The translations under genes were made by a program, and so were the position numbers. Positions 9,202-22,165 of a stretch of 64,000 nucleotides of DNA are shown here, in pieces. This stretch comes from Lampris incognitus (Eukaryota; Chordata; Actinopteri; Lampriformes; Lampridae): positions 5,380,118 through 5,444,117 of the forward strand of contig NC_079211.1 in NCBI RefSeq assembly GCF_029633865.1, in the 5' to 3' direction. The first letter of the stretch is position 1, and each line of letters opens with the position of its first letter. The notes under the pieces are model-generated. The model saw nothing but the letters and a program-made list of their open reading frames with translations, was not told where the DNA came from and did no database searches.

Positions 9202-11588
9202 CTTTGGCCTCCAGTCTCTCAGGATAACATGCATTTGTTTTAAAGTTTCATAAACAACACATTTTAACCACTACTCTTTCTTTTAGCCCTAAGTTTAGCT
9301 AGTATTATCAATTTTGCATGAAAGCTGATAATTGTTATTTTAGAAGTGGTCAAATGATTCTGTTATGGGAAATGCTGTGGACAACAGTAACAGTAGACTC
9401 AGGGCACACAGCAGGATCAGCAATATCAATAAAACTCGGTTCCATACAGCACTGGCACCTTAACGACTGTTAGCCCACTGTATGCAGGCGGGGAGGCAGG
9501 CATCCATGTTTTAAGGAAATCAAGCTTCGAATAACTTATTTGTACACTGTCAACAACCACCTGAAATTATCATTCATACAAAACGTATAGATTTAGGATA
9601 TACTCTGCTCTTATTTACATAAATGTATACAGTTAATATCAGAAATCTAAAAAAAAAAGGAATGAGACAAGCACTTGAACGAATCAAGTTCAAATTGAGC
9701 GAGATACTGTGGAATTACTTATTGTTTTCAGACTTGGGTTTCCGCAGCAAGCTAATGTAGAAGAAGAGGAATTGGTGTGATTAGAAATAATTAAAGCTAA
9801 GACATCATTGCTCAAATTCAGATTCAGAACTTTGTGCTTTCATGCATCCTCACGGTTCAGAGCTCTGAACGGGTACACACATTCGAGTCACAGAAATCCA
9901 TCTGTCAGCAAGTGATTCAATTTCAAATCCACTCTGGCTACACGTTGGCCGACAACCCAGGCAGCCATTTTTTAATTAATATTGTCAACATAGGCCGTTC
10001 TTCCCTTCAAGAAAAACCCCCTTTTTCTCCCTGACCCGTGACCCTTTCTCATCGTTCTTCTGGTACGCTGACATGTGCAGTGTTTAGGCTGCTACTCACG
10101 CAAACCGCCGTCACCAATCCCCCATCAATCATCTGCTTCTTCATCTATCAATTTGATGACTTCATCTGATCCCTGAACCTGCTGTGGCCTCGAGGTGGTT
10201 GCATTAAATTACAGCTAGAGTCTATCTGTAATAAATCTGATCAAATGATAACCTCCCTCAGGGTCACCCGGTGCTGAAACTGCCGCATAAGTCAAAGATA
10301 AGACTACAAATCCACCTCCACCCAGGGTTTAACGCACTCCCGTTCCTCAAGAAACGATGTTTGAACGTCCTTGAGCAAATCGATGAATTCATAAGCTTCA
10401 GTTGTAAACGTGTGCTATCATTCTCCCTCTTCTAGATCTCTGGACAGGGTTTTCATGGAGCAGACACAATACGTCAAACATATTTTATTGTCTTTACGCA
10501 CAAACGGTGCCCAGCAGCACAGAAGGACTTACAGAGTGGCGATGGTCAAGAAATGTGTAACGGTGGTTTCAGGATTTCCTGGACTATATGACGCAAGGAT
10601 AGATAGATCGATGGATCGATGGATGGATTGATTGATGGATTTTGCACGCATGTTACGTACCTCATTTTTATATCCTAGTAAAATGGGAAGTGATGGAATT
10701 ACACAATATAGTTCTTTAAGACTTAGATGAACTTCAAAAAGTGTAACTTTATATGCAGTTTAACTTTGGTCGATTTTATTTACAATAATCTTTAGGGGTG
10801 TCATTAATTGCGAAAACTTAATTATGAGGAAATTGATTTTTGATTAAATAAATTCATGATTTTGGTTGGTTCCATTGAAACATGAATAAAGTACAGTATT
10901 TCTCACATGTTGGCATTTTGACTTTATCTCAATAATGGTATTCATTTTTTTTATAAAATCTTTAGTGCATTGCCAGTCAAGGGTGCCAATACATCTTGAG
11001 CCCACTGTATACTTTGACTTTGAACAGCTTGATTTCATCTTAAATTTAAACTTTATTATACAACTAAGTTCTAAATCTATTTTTGTACAATCTTTCATTG
11101 ATTAAAATATGTGCTTGGTAATATGTTCATATTATATATTTTTAGTATTATATTTCATGTCTCTGTACCAATTTGCCGACTTAGCTTATGTAGCTAATGC
11201 TAACATGAGACATGTGATACAAACATCTGTTTCTTCTGAGCATCTGTCCTGCTTGGGTTCTCAAAGCTGCTGCACTGACAAGCTTGGAATTCAAAGATGG
11301 GAACTCCAAAGCGGGAAAATACAATATAAAGTCTATGTACATTATCCTGCAGGGAGGTGTGGCCCAACACACAACATCTAAACACGATAGCTGGATCATT
11401 TGAAAATTCTCCACAATCTTCAACCAACAGGATTTAATGGAACTGACTCTGGTACTGGAAACACAGATTGGGGGATGCCCGATACACTAAACAAGGAGGA
11501 TAATTTACAACCATAACTGTGAGGCTATTTCTGTGTTGTCTGAAAGATGAGAGATCAAGGAGTGGTAAGACTGTTAAGAGAGTTTTAC
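9173..11588. other. RNF130 intron 4, largely unique sequence
   Basis: A 25-base A run at 9175-9200 and a short (GATG)n tract at 10605-10640 are visible. I see no exon or element in the remaining 2.3 kb; open frames are short and without domains. Confidence 0.45.
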
Positions 11589-11660
11589 CTTATCTCCTTT
11601 CTTCACCGTCCTCGTCGTCAGCTTACTGATGGCCTTTTTAGCTGCATCACCAAGACGGCG
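11589..11660 (-). CDS. rnf130: RNF130 exon 4: juxtamembrane basic segment
   Basis: A 72-bp phase-0 exon between a CATTTTTCAG acceptor and a GTAAAACT donor on the minus strand. It encodes 24 residues, [14 protein letters not shown] followed by [10 protein letters not shown] (residues 239-262). This is the invariant cytoplasmic link between membrane span and RING in Goliath proteins; the [10 protein letters not shown] form is the one recalled for RNF130 rather than RNF150. It joins the exon at 16239-16489 upstream and the RING exon at 750-832 downstream without phase conflict. It is too short to show up as an isolated reading frame and was found by searching for the expected motif. Confidence 0.93.
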
Positions 11661-12217
11661 CTGAAAAATGAAGTGGGAATTAAAGACAATGGGGGGGGGG
11701 GGGTCAATTTCATTGATTCTGTCTCTAGTTCTAGTTCTGCTCATCAAAGTAGTTTATTCATAGGTTATTCAATCTCTCTTTTCATTCTTCTGATGTCGGT
11801 CATGTCCCTACAACATTACCCTTAAATTACTACGAATAGATTAAACACTCGTTAAACTTTGAATTCTAATTTTACAGTCATGAAAAATGCCATTTATATA
11901 CAGTGGTGCGTGAAAGTTTGTGAACCCTCTAGAATTTTCTATAATGCTGCATAAATATGACCTAAAACAACACCAGATTTTCACACAAGTCCTAAAAGTA
12001 GATAAAGAGAACCCGATGAAACAAATGAGACAAATATTATACTCGGTCATTTATTTATTGAGGAAAATGATCCAATATTACATATCTGTGTGGCAAAAGT
12101 ATGTGAACCTCTAGGATCAGCAGTTGATTTGAAGGTGAAATTAAGAGTCAGGAGTTTTCAATCAATAGGATGACAATCAGGTGTGAGTGGGCACCCTGTT
12201 TTATTTAAAGAACAGGG

Positions 12218-12347
12218 CGCTGTGATGGCCTGGCGGCCTGTCCAGGGTGTCTCCCCGCCTGCCACCCAACGACTGCTGGAATAGGCTCCAGCATCCCCGT
12301 GACCCTGAGAACAGGATAAGCAGTTCATCTAATGAATGAATGGATGG
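12218..12347 (+). mobile_element. SINE-B 3' fragment inside the Tc1 element
   Basis: Carries GGCCTGTCCAGGGTGTCTCC, GGCTCCAGCATCCCC and GACCCTGAGAACAGGATAAG, ending in (ATGG)n. It splits the Tc1 leader between ...GAACAGGG and ATCTATCAAAG. Confidence 0.75.
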
Positions 12348-12394
12348 ATCTATCAAAGTCTGATCTTCACAACACATGTTTGTGGAAGTGCATC

Positions 12395-12810
12395 ATGGCA
12401 AGAACAAAGGAGATTTCTGAGGACCTCAGAAAAAGTGTTGTTGATGTTCATCAGGCTGGAAAAGGTTACAAAACCATATCTAAAGAGTTTGGACTCCACC
12501 AATCCACAGTCAGACAGGTTGTGTACAAATGGAGGAAATTCAAGACCATTGTTACCCTCCCCAGTAGTGGTCGACCATCAAAGAAGTTCTGACCTTAATC
12601 CAATCGAAATGTTGTGGAAGGGCCTGAAGCGAGCAGTTCATGTGAGGAAACCCACCAACGTCTCAGAGTTGAAGCTGTTCTGTATGGAGGAATGGGATAA
12701 AATTCCTCCTAGCCGATGTGCAGGACTGATCAACAGTTACCAGAAACGTTTAGTTGCAGTTATTGCTGCACGGGGGGGGGGGGGGGTCACACCAGATACT
12801 GAAAGCAAAG
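12395..12810 (+). pseudogene. Tc1 transposase remnant
   Basis: The first part (12395-12592) encodes MARTKEISEDLRKSVVDVHQ through a helix-turn-helix (KTISKEFGLHQSTVRQ) to a GRP box and then a stop. A second frame picks up abruptly with DLNPIEMLWKGLKR near 12594 and runs through the C-terminus. The intervening catalytic DDE region, several hundred bases in a full Tc1, is deleted. A G run near 12772-12786 also disrupts the frame. The product cannot be an active transposase. Confidence 0.85.
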
Positions 12811-13022
12811 GTTCACATACTTTTGCCACTCACAGATATGTAATATTGGATAATTTTCCTCAATAAATAAATGACCAAGTATAATATTTTTGTCTGATTT
12901 GTTTAATTGGGTTCTCTTTATCTACTTTTAGGACTTGTGTGAAAATCTGATGACGTTTTAGGTCATATTTATGCAGAAATACAGAAAATTCTAAAGGGTT
13001 CATAAACTTTCAAGCACCACTG

Positions 13023-13571
13023 TAGTCAATTTTAACATACCAGCAAAGTATCAAGCACGTTCTGCATCTAAATGAAGGTGACTAAGCAGTTGAAAAGCAG
13101 CGCAACCACTTTACAATACACCCTGTGACATTCATTGACTTTCCATGTTCATCTGCTCCCTCATTGAAATGGTGAATGAAGTTTCATCACCAGGAGCTCT
13201 CTGGAGATGAACTGGAAGAGGAATCATATTGCTCAGCGAACTTGAGAGATATACAGAATCTAAATATTGTTCCGCATCTTGCCATATAAACACTGAATTG
13301 GGGGCACTATGATAACTAGGGCTGCCGGAGGCAATGAAAATAGTGCATCGTTTCAAAGTTTAAAAATATTGGAGGTGTTTCCTCCCTTGTCATGAATTTA
13401 TCTGACTGTAATGATCACAGTTTGTTATCTTTAGTGAAACTGAACCACTGAGCGTTTGCGCTGGTCAGCTGTGTGGTAAACAGTAGAAACAGTACACAAG
13501 CTGTGTTCACACATGATGGAACACATGATGGAGATGTTCGGTCAGCGGGTCTGGCAATCAACTTAATTAAT
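13023..13571. other. RNF130 intron 3, no feature seen
   Basis: Non-repetitive sequence between the Tc1 element and SINE-A copy 2. Confidence 0.4.
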
Positions 13572-14019
13572 TTAAAAAAATGTTTTCCCATGTTTCCTCC
13601 CCAATTGTATCTGGCCAATTACCCCACTCTTCTAAGCTGTCCCGGTCTCTGCTCCACCCCCTCTGCTGATCCGGGGAGGGCTGCAGACTACCACATGCCT
13701 CCTCCAATACATGTGGAGTCGCCAGCCGCTTCTTTTCACCTGACTTTGAGGAGTTTCACCAAGGGGACATAGTGCGTGGGAGGATCATGCTACTCCCCCC
13801 AGTTCCCCCTCCCCCCCAAACAGGCGCTCTGACCGACCAGAGGAGGCGCTAGTGCAGCGACCAGGACACTTACCCACATCCAGCTTCCCACCCGCAGACA
13901 CGGCCAATTGTGTCTGTAGGGACGCCCGACCAAGCTGGAGGTAACACAGGGATTCGAACCGCCGATCCCCATGTTGATAGGCAACGGAATAGACCGCCAC
14001 GCTACCCAGATGCCCGCAG
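13572..14019 (-). mobile_element. SINE-A copy 2
   Basis: Full family body with the tRNA-like head at the right end (B box as GGATTCGAACC on the plus strand). Target duplication TCAACTTAATTAAT at 13558-13571 matches TCAACTTAATTTAT at 14020-14033. Confidence 0.9.
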
Positions 14020-14331
14020 TCAACTTAATTTATAGACTTTGTTCAATGCATTTCATTTCTTTTGCAAGTAAACTTCAGGACTTGATAAGCAGCTTTGAAA
14101 CTCATGTTTCTTAATGACTACCAGTTCTTGGAAATTTGGAAGTAGTTCCAAGTAAGAGCTCATTTTTGATATCCAACCTCTAAGGGATGGATATCAAAAA
14201 CCAGGGTTTCCACAGCAGTAGAAAAAGAAAAGGAAGACAAAGAGAAGAAGAGAGAACAGTCAATGTGAATAGAAAGTCCTGTGCTACATGGAAGAAAGTT
14301 GAGCCTTATTCAGAAAAGAAGACTATCGTTT

Positions 14332-14778
14332 GTTTTGTTTTCTTTGTTGGATTTCCCCCCTTTTTCTCTCAATTGTACGTGGCCAATTACTCCACTCTTC
14401 CGAGCCATCCCAGTCACTGCTCCACCCCCTCTGCCCATCCGGGGGGGCTGCAGACTACCACACGCCTCCTCTAATACATGTGGAGTCACCAGCCGCTTCT
14501 TTTCACCAGACAGTGAGGAGTTTCACCAGGGGGACATAGCGCATGGGAGGATCACGCCATTCCCCCCAGTTCTCCCTCCCACCCCGGACAGGCACCCCGA
14601 CTGACCAGAGGAGGTGCTAGTGCAGCGACCAGGACACATACCCACATCCGGCGTCCCACCCACAGACGCAGACAATTGTGTCTGTAGGGACGTCCGACCA
14701 AGCCGGAGGTAACGCGGGGATTCGAAGTGGCGATCCCCGTATTGGTAGGCAACAGAATAGACCGCTATGCTACACCCC
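14332..14778 (-). mobile_element. SINE-A copy 3
   Basis: Same family and orientation as copy 2, only about 300 bp away. A weaker GACTATC-containing repeat flanks it. Confidence 0.85.
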
Positions 14779-16238
14779 TAGAATAGAGGACTATCTTACC
14801 ATTCTGTGATATGTTCATAAATTTACAAGGAGAACTAAATGACAGGATGGTTGGACCTGGAGTTAAAGGGACTCTTAAGTTAATAGGTGTACAGCAGGGA
14901 TTCAAATTCAGTGAATGTTAGATTATGAACATTGCTGGTTGTTTTAGGCCCATAACTCATTATTTCAAATAAGCCAGTCCCTTCTATTTTTACCCAGCCT
15001 GCTGCTTAAGAGATGTGAAATGTTTCCTGGCCACAATTTCTATTCAATCTTTCTCCTTAAGAGTGACAAATAAGTTTAAGGTTAATGAGGTTAGACAAGG
15101 TTAAAAAAAATAATTAAAGCTTCTGATAGCCAAAAGAAGGGGGTATTATACTTGTTTTTTAGGCTACCCCACGCCTCGTCACATGATCCCCTTTACTTTC
15201 TGTTGGTTATCCATGTTGGTGGATACTGACAGTGGTATTCTTACACCCAACTCTCCCAACACACATGAACATAGTGTAGTGCCGATGAGCAGGGCATTAA
15301 ACCAGCAATCACTAAAGTAGAGATGTTGAGTAAAACAATACAAGACTGGTTGTACAGGGCAGCTCCCCATCGCCGACTGTAAAAGACTGTGGTTACATAA
15401 ATGTATGGCCATAAATCACATCCTTATCCTCTCCCCGACCTTCTCCTCCTCCTCCTCCTCCTCCTCCTCACTGTGTCACATGACCAGGAGTGGCCAAGAA
15501 GAGCAGGTATCTTGAGGTGGGGGTGAGTTGTGGCGCTGAGAGCTGACGTGTAGGCTGGATGCATTGCGGAGCTGCTCCGTAATGCTTTCAGGATCAATTA
15601 GCGCATCAAATTTTCATGGCTACTTCCTGTCATTGTCCCGATTAGCCAGGAAGCTGGGTGGGGGCTGGGCACTGAGAACAGTGGGAGTTGGCAGGATAAG
15701 GAAGTGCAATGAAAAACATCCCTTTCAGATTGTATGACCTGGCTGAGCCCCCAAAATTGAGGTCAGTGGGTCACATAATCATTCAAAATTTGATTTAACA
15801 AAAATATTTGATTCTGGTCTGGTCTGGCAATGTTACTACCAATGACAGATGTTAAGCTTGAATCAGTATACTTCTTATTGCAACAAACAAACCAACAGCA
15901 AAATGCAACATGTGGTAAGGGTACATTTTATGAAAGGCGTTGTCAAACAGTGCATGTTTGATACTTCTCTTTTATTGGCTGTGTGACCTGGCTGCTTTAG
16001 CTGCAATATACCACTGTTTTACTGACTGTGTTACCTTTCTGTGTTGTCTACCATAGGTGTACTACCTACCAGTTTTAGTTAGCATGTTGTCAGGCTGTTT
16101 TAGCAAGCATGTCACCTAGCTCTTTCAATAGGGACATTAGATAGTTTCCTTAACTAGCGTGTTACTTGGCAGTTTTTTCACATGTTAAATGGTTGCATTA
16201 TCTGGCATGTTACCTGTCTGTGTTAGCTAGCATGTTAC
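14779..16238. other. RNF130 intron 3; CTC tract and GCATGTTACCTG repeats
   Basis: (CTC)n lies near 15443-15469. From about 15960 to the exon boundary a degenerate motif resembling TAGC(A)TGTTACCTGGCTG recurs at intervals of roughly 25-50 bp and runs into the exon 3 donor. Confidence 0.6.
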
Positions 16239-16489
16239 CTGGCTGCGGTCTCGTGCATTGGTGTAGCGGATCTTCTGGATGAAGTAAAATATAAGCCAGG
16301 CTGATGAGATGATCATCAGAACGATGAAAGAGATGGAAACGAAGACCAGTGAGCCTCGGTTGATGTTCTTGGCTGGCCCGCGCTGGCCCACCACAATGCT
16401 GACCAGAACCGTCAGGTTACGCTCCAAGTGAGCCAGGATTTCCTTCCCATAAGCCTCAGTTATCATCACCGCCACTGTCTCGCCCGTCC
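16239..16489 (-). CDS. rnf130: RNF130 exon 3: end of PA domain and membrane span
   Basis: A 251-bp exon between a CTCTCCAG acceptor and a GTAACATGC donor on the minus strand. It completes a Gly codon from exon 2 and ends in phase 0. It encodes residues 155-238: the last strand of the protease-associated domain ([17 protein letters not shown]), a glycosylation sequon (NLT), then a transmembrane helix at about 201-224 and the stop-transfer segment [11 protein letters not shown]. This span and the following basic stretch are among the most conserved parts of RNF130. The protein is expected in endosomal and related membranes with the PA domain lumenal and the RING cytosolic. The donor consensus is repeated 25 bp further into the intron. 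Confidence 0.95.
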
Positions 16490-18535
16490 CTGGAGAGGAG
16501 ATTGCTTCATCACTGTCAGATCACCACTGAGGATGCATATGCTCTCCTCCATGCTGCTATGGAACATTCATACCATGCTACTGTCCTCTTAAATTTTTTT
16601 CCTCTTAATTTATCCTTTATTTAGCCAGGAAGGTCCCATTGAGATACAAGATCTCTTCTTCCAGGGAGTCCTGGAAATACAAATGTAAATTCAGGTTTGA
16701 AAAGTGATCTACAGGCATATCTTTTTTTTCTATTCATATTAGATCTACAGCATACCCATTTTTCTAGTACTACATCACTGCTTGCTATTCATCTTCTGAC
16801 TTCCATTCACAACTGTCAACAGACATTGTCAAAAGGTTCCAAGTCAATTTCAATGGACGCTCACCTCCATTTTTCTGGATGGAAAAAAAATAGAGCGTTT
16901 CCTGCTGCACAGTTAGAGGTAGGGTTATATGCAAGGACCAGGGTAAAATACTCTTTGTGTACTTAATTTGTTCCACACAGGAGTGTTTTTTTTTTACATG
17001 TTTCACCAAACTCACTCAACAGTGACAATAATGAAACCTTTCAGTCCAATCAATAAAATGTAAAACATTTAAACAGCAGCAAATAAGCCATCTCTACACT
17101 AGACACACAAGTCAGCCTCAATGCTTCGCTCGGCTAGATTGGTAGGCGGAGATCTTCGATTGTCTGGTATCGCGAGACTATCTCTACATAATCTCTTCTT
17201 GCCATCTCTCTAACTTTCGTTTCTTTCTTTCTCTCTCCATCTTTTCAATCTCGCTTGTCTTTCTTTTTATTCCCTCTCCCTCTTCTCTTTCTCATTTTCT
17301 CTCCTCTCTGCTCTTCCCTAGTTCTCCATCACCTCAGTATCCGAGCCAATATATTCAAGTGCATCACGAATGGGCTGCCTGTCAAACCTGATGGAAGGGT
17401 GGGCCTCTGAGGCACATCAGAGTGTCTCAGCCAATCAGATCAGATAGAATTGATGGCTCCAGATTGGCCGTTCTTCAGTCGAGATTTTACCCAGAGTCTT
17501 TCCTGAAAGCCTATGGGTGTTTTTTTGTTTTTGTTTTTTTGTTTTTTTTGCCTTCTGTTAAGATATGGAGCAGCAGTCACGTCACAGGGGCTCATTGATC
17601 TCTGTGCCCTTCAGCATGCTGACTCAGCAGAGGGGATGGGGGGATGGGGGGGTCACCTTGGTTCTGGGAGAGATTACATGTATAGAGAGAAGGGCTTGAT
17701 AGGAGTTGGGGGGTTACAGAGAAAGGATAAGAGCCACATGCTGCTGATTTGATTTGAAGCTTTCCCACTGCACCATAATGGTCTGTTATAGCAATAGCAG
17801 AAAACCATCACAGCCCAGCACATCATCTGCAATGTTCCTACAAGACATGAAAGTAAGGAGGTCTACTTTCCTTCATGGTCTCCAGTAGACCAGTGTAACA
17901 GAAAAAAATCATCAGGGAATATATTTCTTTTTATTATAACTTGATGTTTTCATCCCAATCCCTAAAATCACTACCAAAACAGATACATTTGATGTGGTTA
18001 TTTGCATCTACTCTGTTATTAAGGTTGTCAGCTAAAGGCAGCTATTCAGAGGCCATTTCCCACAAGATAACTTGGACCGATGGTCAAGGAACACTTAAAA
18101 ACACCTATAATGGGATAGGATAGCTACAAAATGAGGAACAACAGTGCAAGTTGATTTAAAAAATTCATTTGACTTTGAAATTTTTAATTAATTTGTTTGA
18201 GCCATTTCTTCAAAGACGTCTGACAGGGCCCTAGTACATGGCATTTTTGGCCATCTAGTTAGGGTAAAGTTGTCAACATATAACATATCTTATGATGATT
18301 CCATTGATTTCTATACTTAATTACTGTATGCACAATGTCATGTAAATAAGTCGAACTATCATTACAATTTCTGTAACACAGTAAACAGATTTAGTTTTGG
18401 TTTGTAAAACCTCACATAGAAATACCGAAAAGCTGAATCTACTCTAAATACAGCAGCTAAGCAATTCTTAGTTCAAACAAGCTTACATGCTAGTTTTGTT
18501 GTGTGTGCTTGTGTATGGGACTACATACACAATAG
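16490..18535. other. RNF130 intron 2, no clear feature
   Basis: Pyrimidine-rich stretch at 17215-17335, poly-T near 17520-17550 and otherwise non-repetitive sequence. No exon recognised. Confidence 0.45.
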
Positions 18536-19036
18536 GAGTGATTTGTGACAGAAGGGTACCAGCAAGAGTTAAAGGGAAGGTTTACAAGATGGTAGTGAGA
18601 CCAGCTATGTTATATGGTTTGGAGACAGTGGCACTGACGAAAAGATAGGAGGCGGAGCTGGAAGTGGCAGAGTTGAAGATGCTAAGATTTTCATTGGGAG
18701 TGACGAAGAAGGACAGGATTAGGCACAAGCATATTAGAGGAACAGCTCAGGTTAGACGGTTTGGAGACAAGGCAAGAGAGGCAAGATTGAGATGGTTTGG
18801 ACATGTGTGGAGGAGAGATGCTGGGTATATTGGGAGAAGGATGCTGAATATGGAGCTGCCAGGGAAGAGGAGAAGACGAAGGCCAAAGAGGAGGTTTATG
18901 GATGTGGTGAGGGAGGACATGCAGGTGGCTGGTGTGACAGAGGAAGACGCAGAGGACAGGAAGAGATGGAAACGGATGATCCGCTGTGGCGCCCCCTAAC
19001 GGGAGCAGCCAAAAGTAGTAGTGGTAGTAGTAGTTG
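18536..19036 (+). mobile_element. RTE-type LINE, 5'-truncated 3' end
   Basis: Same family as 5803-6232, opposite orientation. It encodes VRPAMLYGLETVALTKR, a stop, then LEVAELKMLRF, DRIRHKHIRGTAQV, RLRWFGHVWRRDAGY and GKRRRRRPKRRFMDVV, and finishes with a (GTAGTA)n tail. Confidence 0.88.
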
Positions 19037-19088
19037 TGCAAGGGACTACATGATGACAGGGTCCAGACCACTGGTCAATTAATCAATC

Positions 19089-19110
19089 AGTCATCATCAT
19101 CATCATCATC
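19089..19110. repeat. (ATC)n microsatellite
   Basis: Seven tandem ATC units. Confidence 0.85.
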
Positions 19111-20073
19111 ATGACTATATTGCACCATTAGGTTGAGAATATATGATCTGGGTGTTAATGGAAGACTTATTTCTCTTTGTTTTCAAGGCAGGCATTCAAA
19201 AATGGTAGCCTACGGGTCCTGAAGCACAGGATGGTCAGGCCCTTCCAGCCAATTCCATAAATGAACTGGATCTGGCTTAAATCACTGGTTTTACCAGTGG
19301 CTTAGAAGAGACAGTCTATATATATACTTATTGACTAAGTCTATATGTTCAAATGACAGCATTACTCAAAATGTTGAGAATTAAGTGACGTTCATATAGA
19401 ACAAAGTCATCATTGCACTGTCATGAAGCCGTTTCTTGTTCCTTTTGCGTTCTTTTTTAATCAAACAGGTAAAAGCGTGATAGCCTACTCATGTTGCAGT
19501 AAAAAGTCAGCTAATGTATAGCTTTGGTTTTTAACATGACAGGAGACTTTAGAACTCAACTGAGGTTTCTGCCTCAGAAAAGATGAGTTACTGAGCCAAC
19601 TACATGAAAGTTTTGACGGATCACCGAGTCTCCGCCTACTACATGTTTCTTCTCCGTGGATTGTCACCTTGTTGTGGTGGAGAAGCTTGCGTGGTCCTGC
19701 AATCCCAAGAGCAATGCTGTCTGGAGCTATGCTCCGGGTAGGGTCACCCATGGTGGTAAGGTCAAGGGGGAGGTCCCTGACAAAGAGCAATCCAATCAAG
19801 ACCTCAACGGTGGAACAGGCAAAGGATGATGGCTGACTTTAGGGAAGCATCACAACGGCCAGGAAGGCAGATGAAGGCTGTAGCAGAAATAGGCCCCCAG
19901 TTGTCTTGGACTCCATGCCACTGGATCCTGACCCAGATCTGTCAAGGATCATGTGGTGACTGTCTGTGCACCAGTCTCCCCATGTTAAGGCGTCCTCCAT
20001 AAAGGGAATCCACCCCAACATCCCGGATTAAGTCCTATGTCTTTATGCATGCTCAATAATCCAGGTAAGGTAA

Positions 20074-20371
20074 TCAAAGAAAGTTGAATCAGTTCATCTG
20101 GACACGTTTATTGACAGAAACATTTCATCACTCATCTAAGTGACCTCTTCAGTCTAAACTGACCGCAGGTATCCCCACCCTTATTAACAATACAGTTGCA
20201 TAACTACCGAAACCAACAATCAGTTTCATATGCAAATAGGCATGACCGCATCCTATATAATCCATATACTATACTGCAGTCAGTTTAGACTGAAGAAGTC
20301 ACTTAGATGAGAGATGAAATGTTTCTGTCAATAAACATTGTGTCCAGATGAACTGATTCAACTTACTTTGA
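20074..20371. mobile_element. Penelope-like terminal inverted-repeat segment
   Basis: Arms of about 90 bp at 20074-20163 and 20279-20371 are near-perfect inverted copies (TTGAATCAGTTCATCTGGAC and its complement) around a 115-bp centre. The same arm sequence recurs at 31323-31389. Such sequences border Penelope-type elements in fish; the assignment is by recall. Confidence 0.6.
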
Positions 20372-20849
20372 TTAAGTCCTGTGGTGACCGGCAAGTGGTG
20401 ACGGGGCCAGGATTGTGAGATCTTCTTCATGAGCCGGCACATCAGGCGGTGGGTGCTAGATTCAGTTACTGGGCTCTTGGAACAAGGTAGAAAGAGCCCT
20501 TCGGTAGCTGCACCCACGACTGAGCAGTGCTCTTTAGGATCCACTCTGCTCACCCCACCTGGGGAAGGGGCTAAAAAAGGAGCCTAAAATAGTTTGCCTC
20601 AAACCTCTTGACTGGATTACCATGTCCAGCGGGATCACCACATGCAGTCAGAAACATAGAAACATGAACTTTGGATCCTGGAATGTGCACTCACTGATGG
20701 ATAGTGCAACCAGTAACAGACCAGAGAAGAGAGCTTTGATCATCACTAGAGAACTGAAGAGATGCCGGATTGACATAGCTGCCCTTTCTGAAAGCTGACG
20801 GGCAGACAAAGGACAACTGAAAGAGGAGAAGTGTGGCTACACTTCCTTC

Positions 20850-21104
20850 TTGAAAGAAAAAGCTGCTGATGAGCCCAGGATCCATGGCGTTGGATTTGTC
20901 ATCAAGAACCAGATCATCAGCCACCTGTCTGAACTTCCTGTGGGGATCAGTGAGCGTCTCATGACCATCTGTCTGGTGCTTGTCAACAACCAGATGGCGA
21001 CAGCTGTGAGTGCCTATGCCCCTACTTTAGACTCTGAAGAGGAAGTAAAAGATACCTTCTACACTTGCTTAGATGATACTGTCAAGAATCCCCAAGGAGG
21101 ATAA
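20850..21104 (+). pseudogene. LINE-C endonuclease-domain fragment
   Basis: 85-codon frame containing GVGFVIKNQIISHL and AVSAYAPT, typical of the apurinic-type endonuclease of non-LTR elements. The domain is split by stops before and after. Confidence 0.7.
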
Positions 21105-21544
21105 GATTATTCCCCTAGGACGCCAGCGTCGGCTGGGATCAACACCTCTGGAAGGGCACAATAGGAAAGGAAGGCATCGGGAACATCAATTCCAATGGAG
21201 TTCTGTTTCTTATAAAATGTGCTCAGTATGACCTTACCATCACTAACACTCTGTTTCACCAGAAAAACAAATTTGAGGCATCTTGGGAGACACCCCTGCT
21301 CCCAACAGTGGATTCTTCTTGACTATGCCATTGTATGAATCTGGGACTGCCGTGATGTGAACATCACAGGGCTGTAATTGACGCAGATGACTGTTGGACA
21401 GATCATTGTCTCATCTGCTCCACAATGTCCATCAGAGTCAAGAGGAAGAGAAGGTTTCAAACGAAGCAGATCCAGCCAAGACTGAACCTCGAAAGTCTGA
21501 ACAAAATTGCCATCCAGTAGCGACTTCAAGCCTCTCTTCGGGAA

Positions 21545-22165
21545 ACCCTCCAATAGGAATATCCTGATGACAACAACGCCTTTACTTTCTTAGGAAGCTT
21601 AAAAAATACCAGCTCAAACATCAACTGCTTGTTCTGTTTTACGCAGCCATTATCCAATCCATCAAAACATCTTCTATTACAGTATGGTACGGTGGCACAG
21701 ACAGCCAAACACAAAAAAAACTGCAGCGGATTGTCAACAAGGCATCCAAAATCATAGGCAACCCACTCCCCTCAGTTGAATCTCTACATACTAACCAGAC
21801 TGTAAAGCGAGCAAAGATCATCTCTGACCCCTCACATCCTGCTCATTATCTCTTCGAGCTCCTTCCCCCAGGGAGACGCTACAGGTCACTGTCCACTAAG
21901 ACCAAACGCTTCACAGTTTTTTTCCCCTAGCCATCAGGACTCTGAATTCCTCCCTATAATCCTCTCCTCACACACCATTGGCATACGTAAATACCAACAT
22001 TCACCGTAATTGTTATGCGTGATATTTTTATTTCTATTATTGTGTAACTGTATTGTTCGTGATAATATGTGGAGTGTGTGTTGTAGAGTTTAATGTGTAC
22101 CAAAAACAAATTCCACCGGCCTTGGTCATGTGGCTAATAAAACAACCTACTCTACTCTACTCTAC
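21545..22165 (+). mobile_element. L2/Rex1-like LINE 3' end nested in LINE-C
   Basis: Encodes FLRKLKKYQLKHQLLVLFYA, ITVWYGG, LQRIVNKASKIIG, SDPSHPAHYLFELLPPGRRY in a mostly open frame, then a 3' UTR ending in (TCTAC)n at 22148-22170. The host LINE resumes directly after. Confidence 0.85.

Larger units (their letters stand above)
11901..13022 (+). mobile_element. Tc1/mariner element, DDE domain deleted
   Basis: Long inverted repeats of about 210 bp: the left begins CAGTGGTGCGTGAAAGTTTG, and the right read inward begins CAGTGGTGCTTGAAAGTTTA. They are flanked by TA (11899-11900 and 13023-13024). The transposase is reduced to its N-terminal and C-terminal ends, and a SINE fragment sits in the 5' leader. 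Confidence 0.92.
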
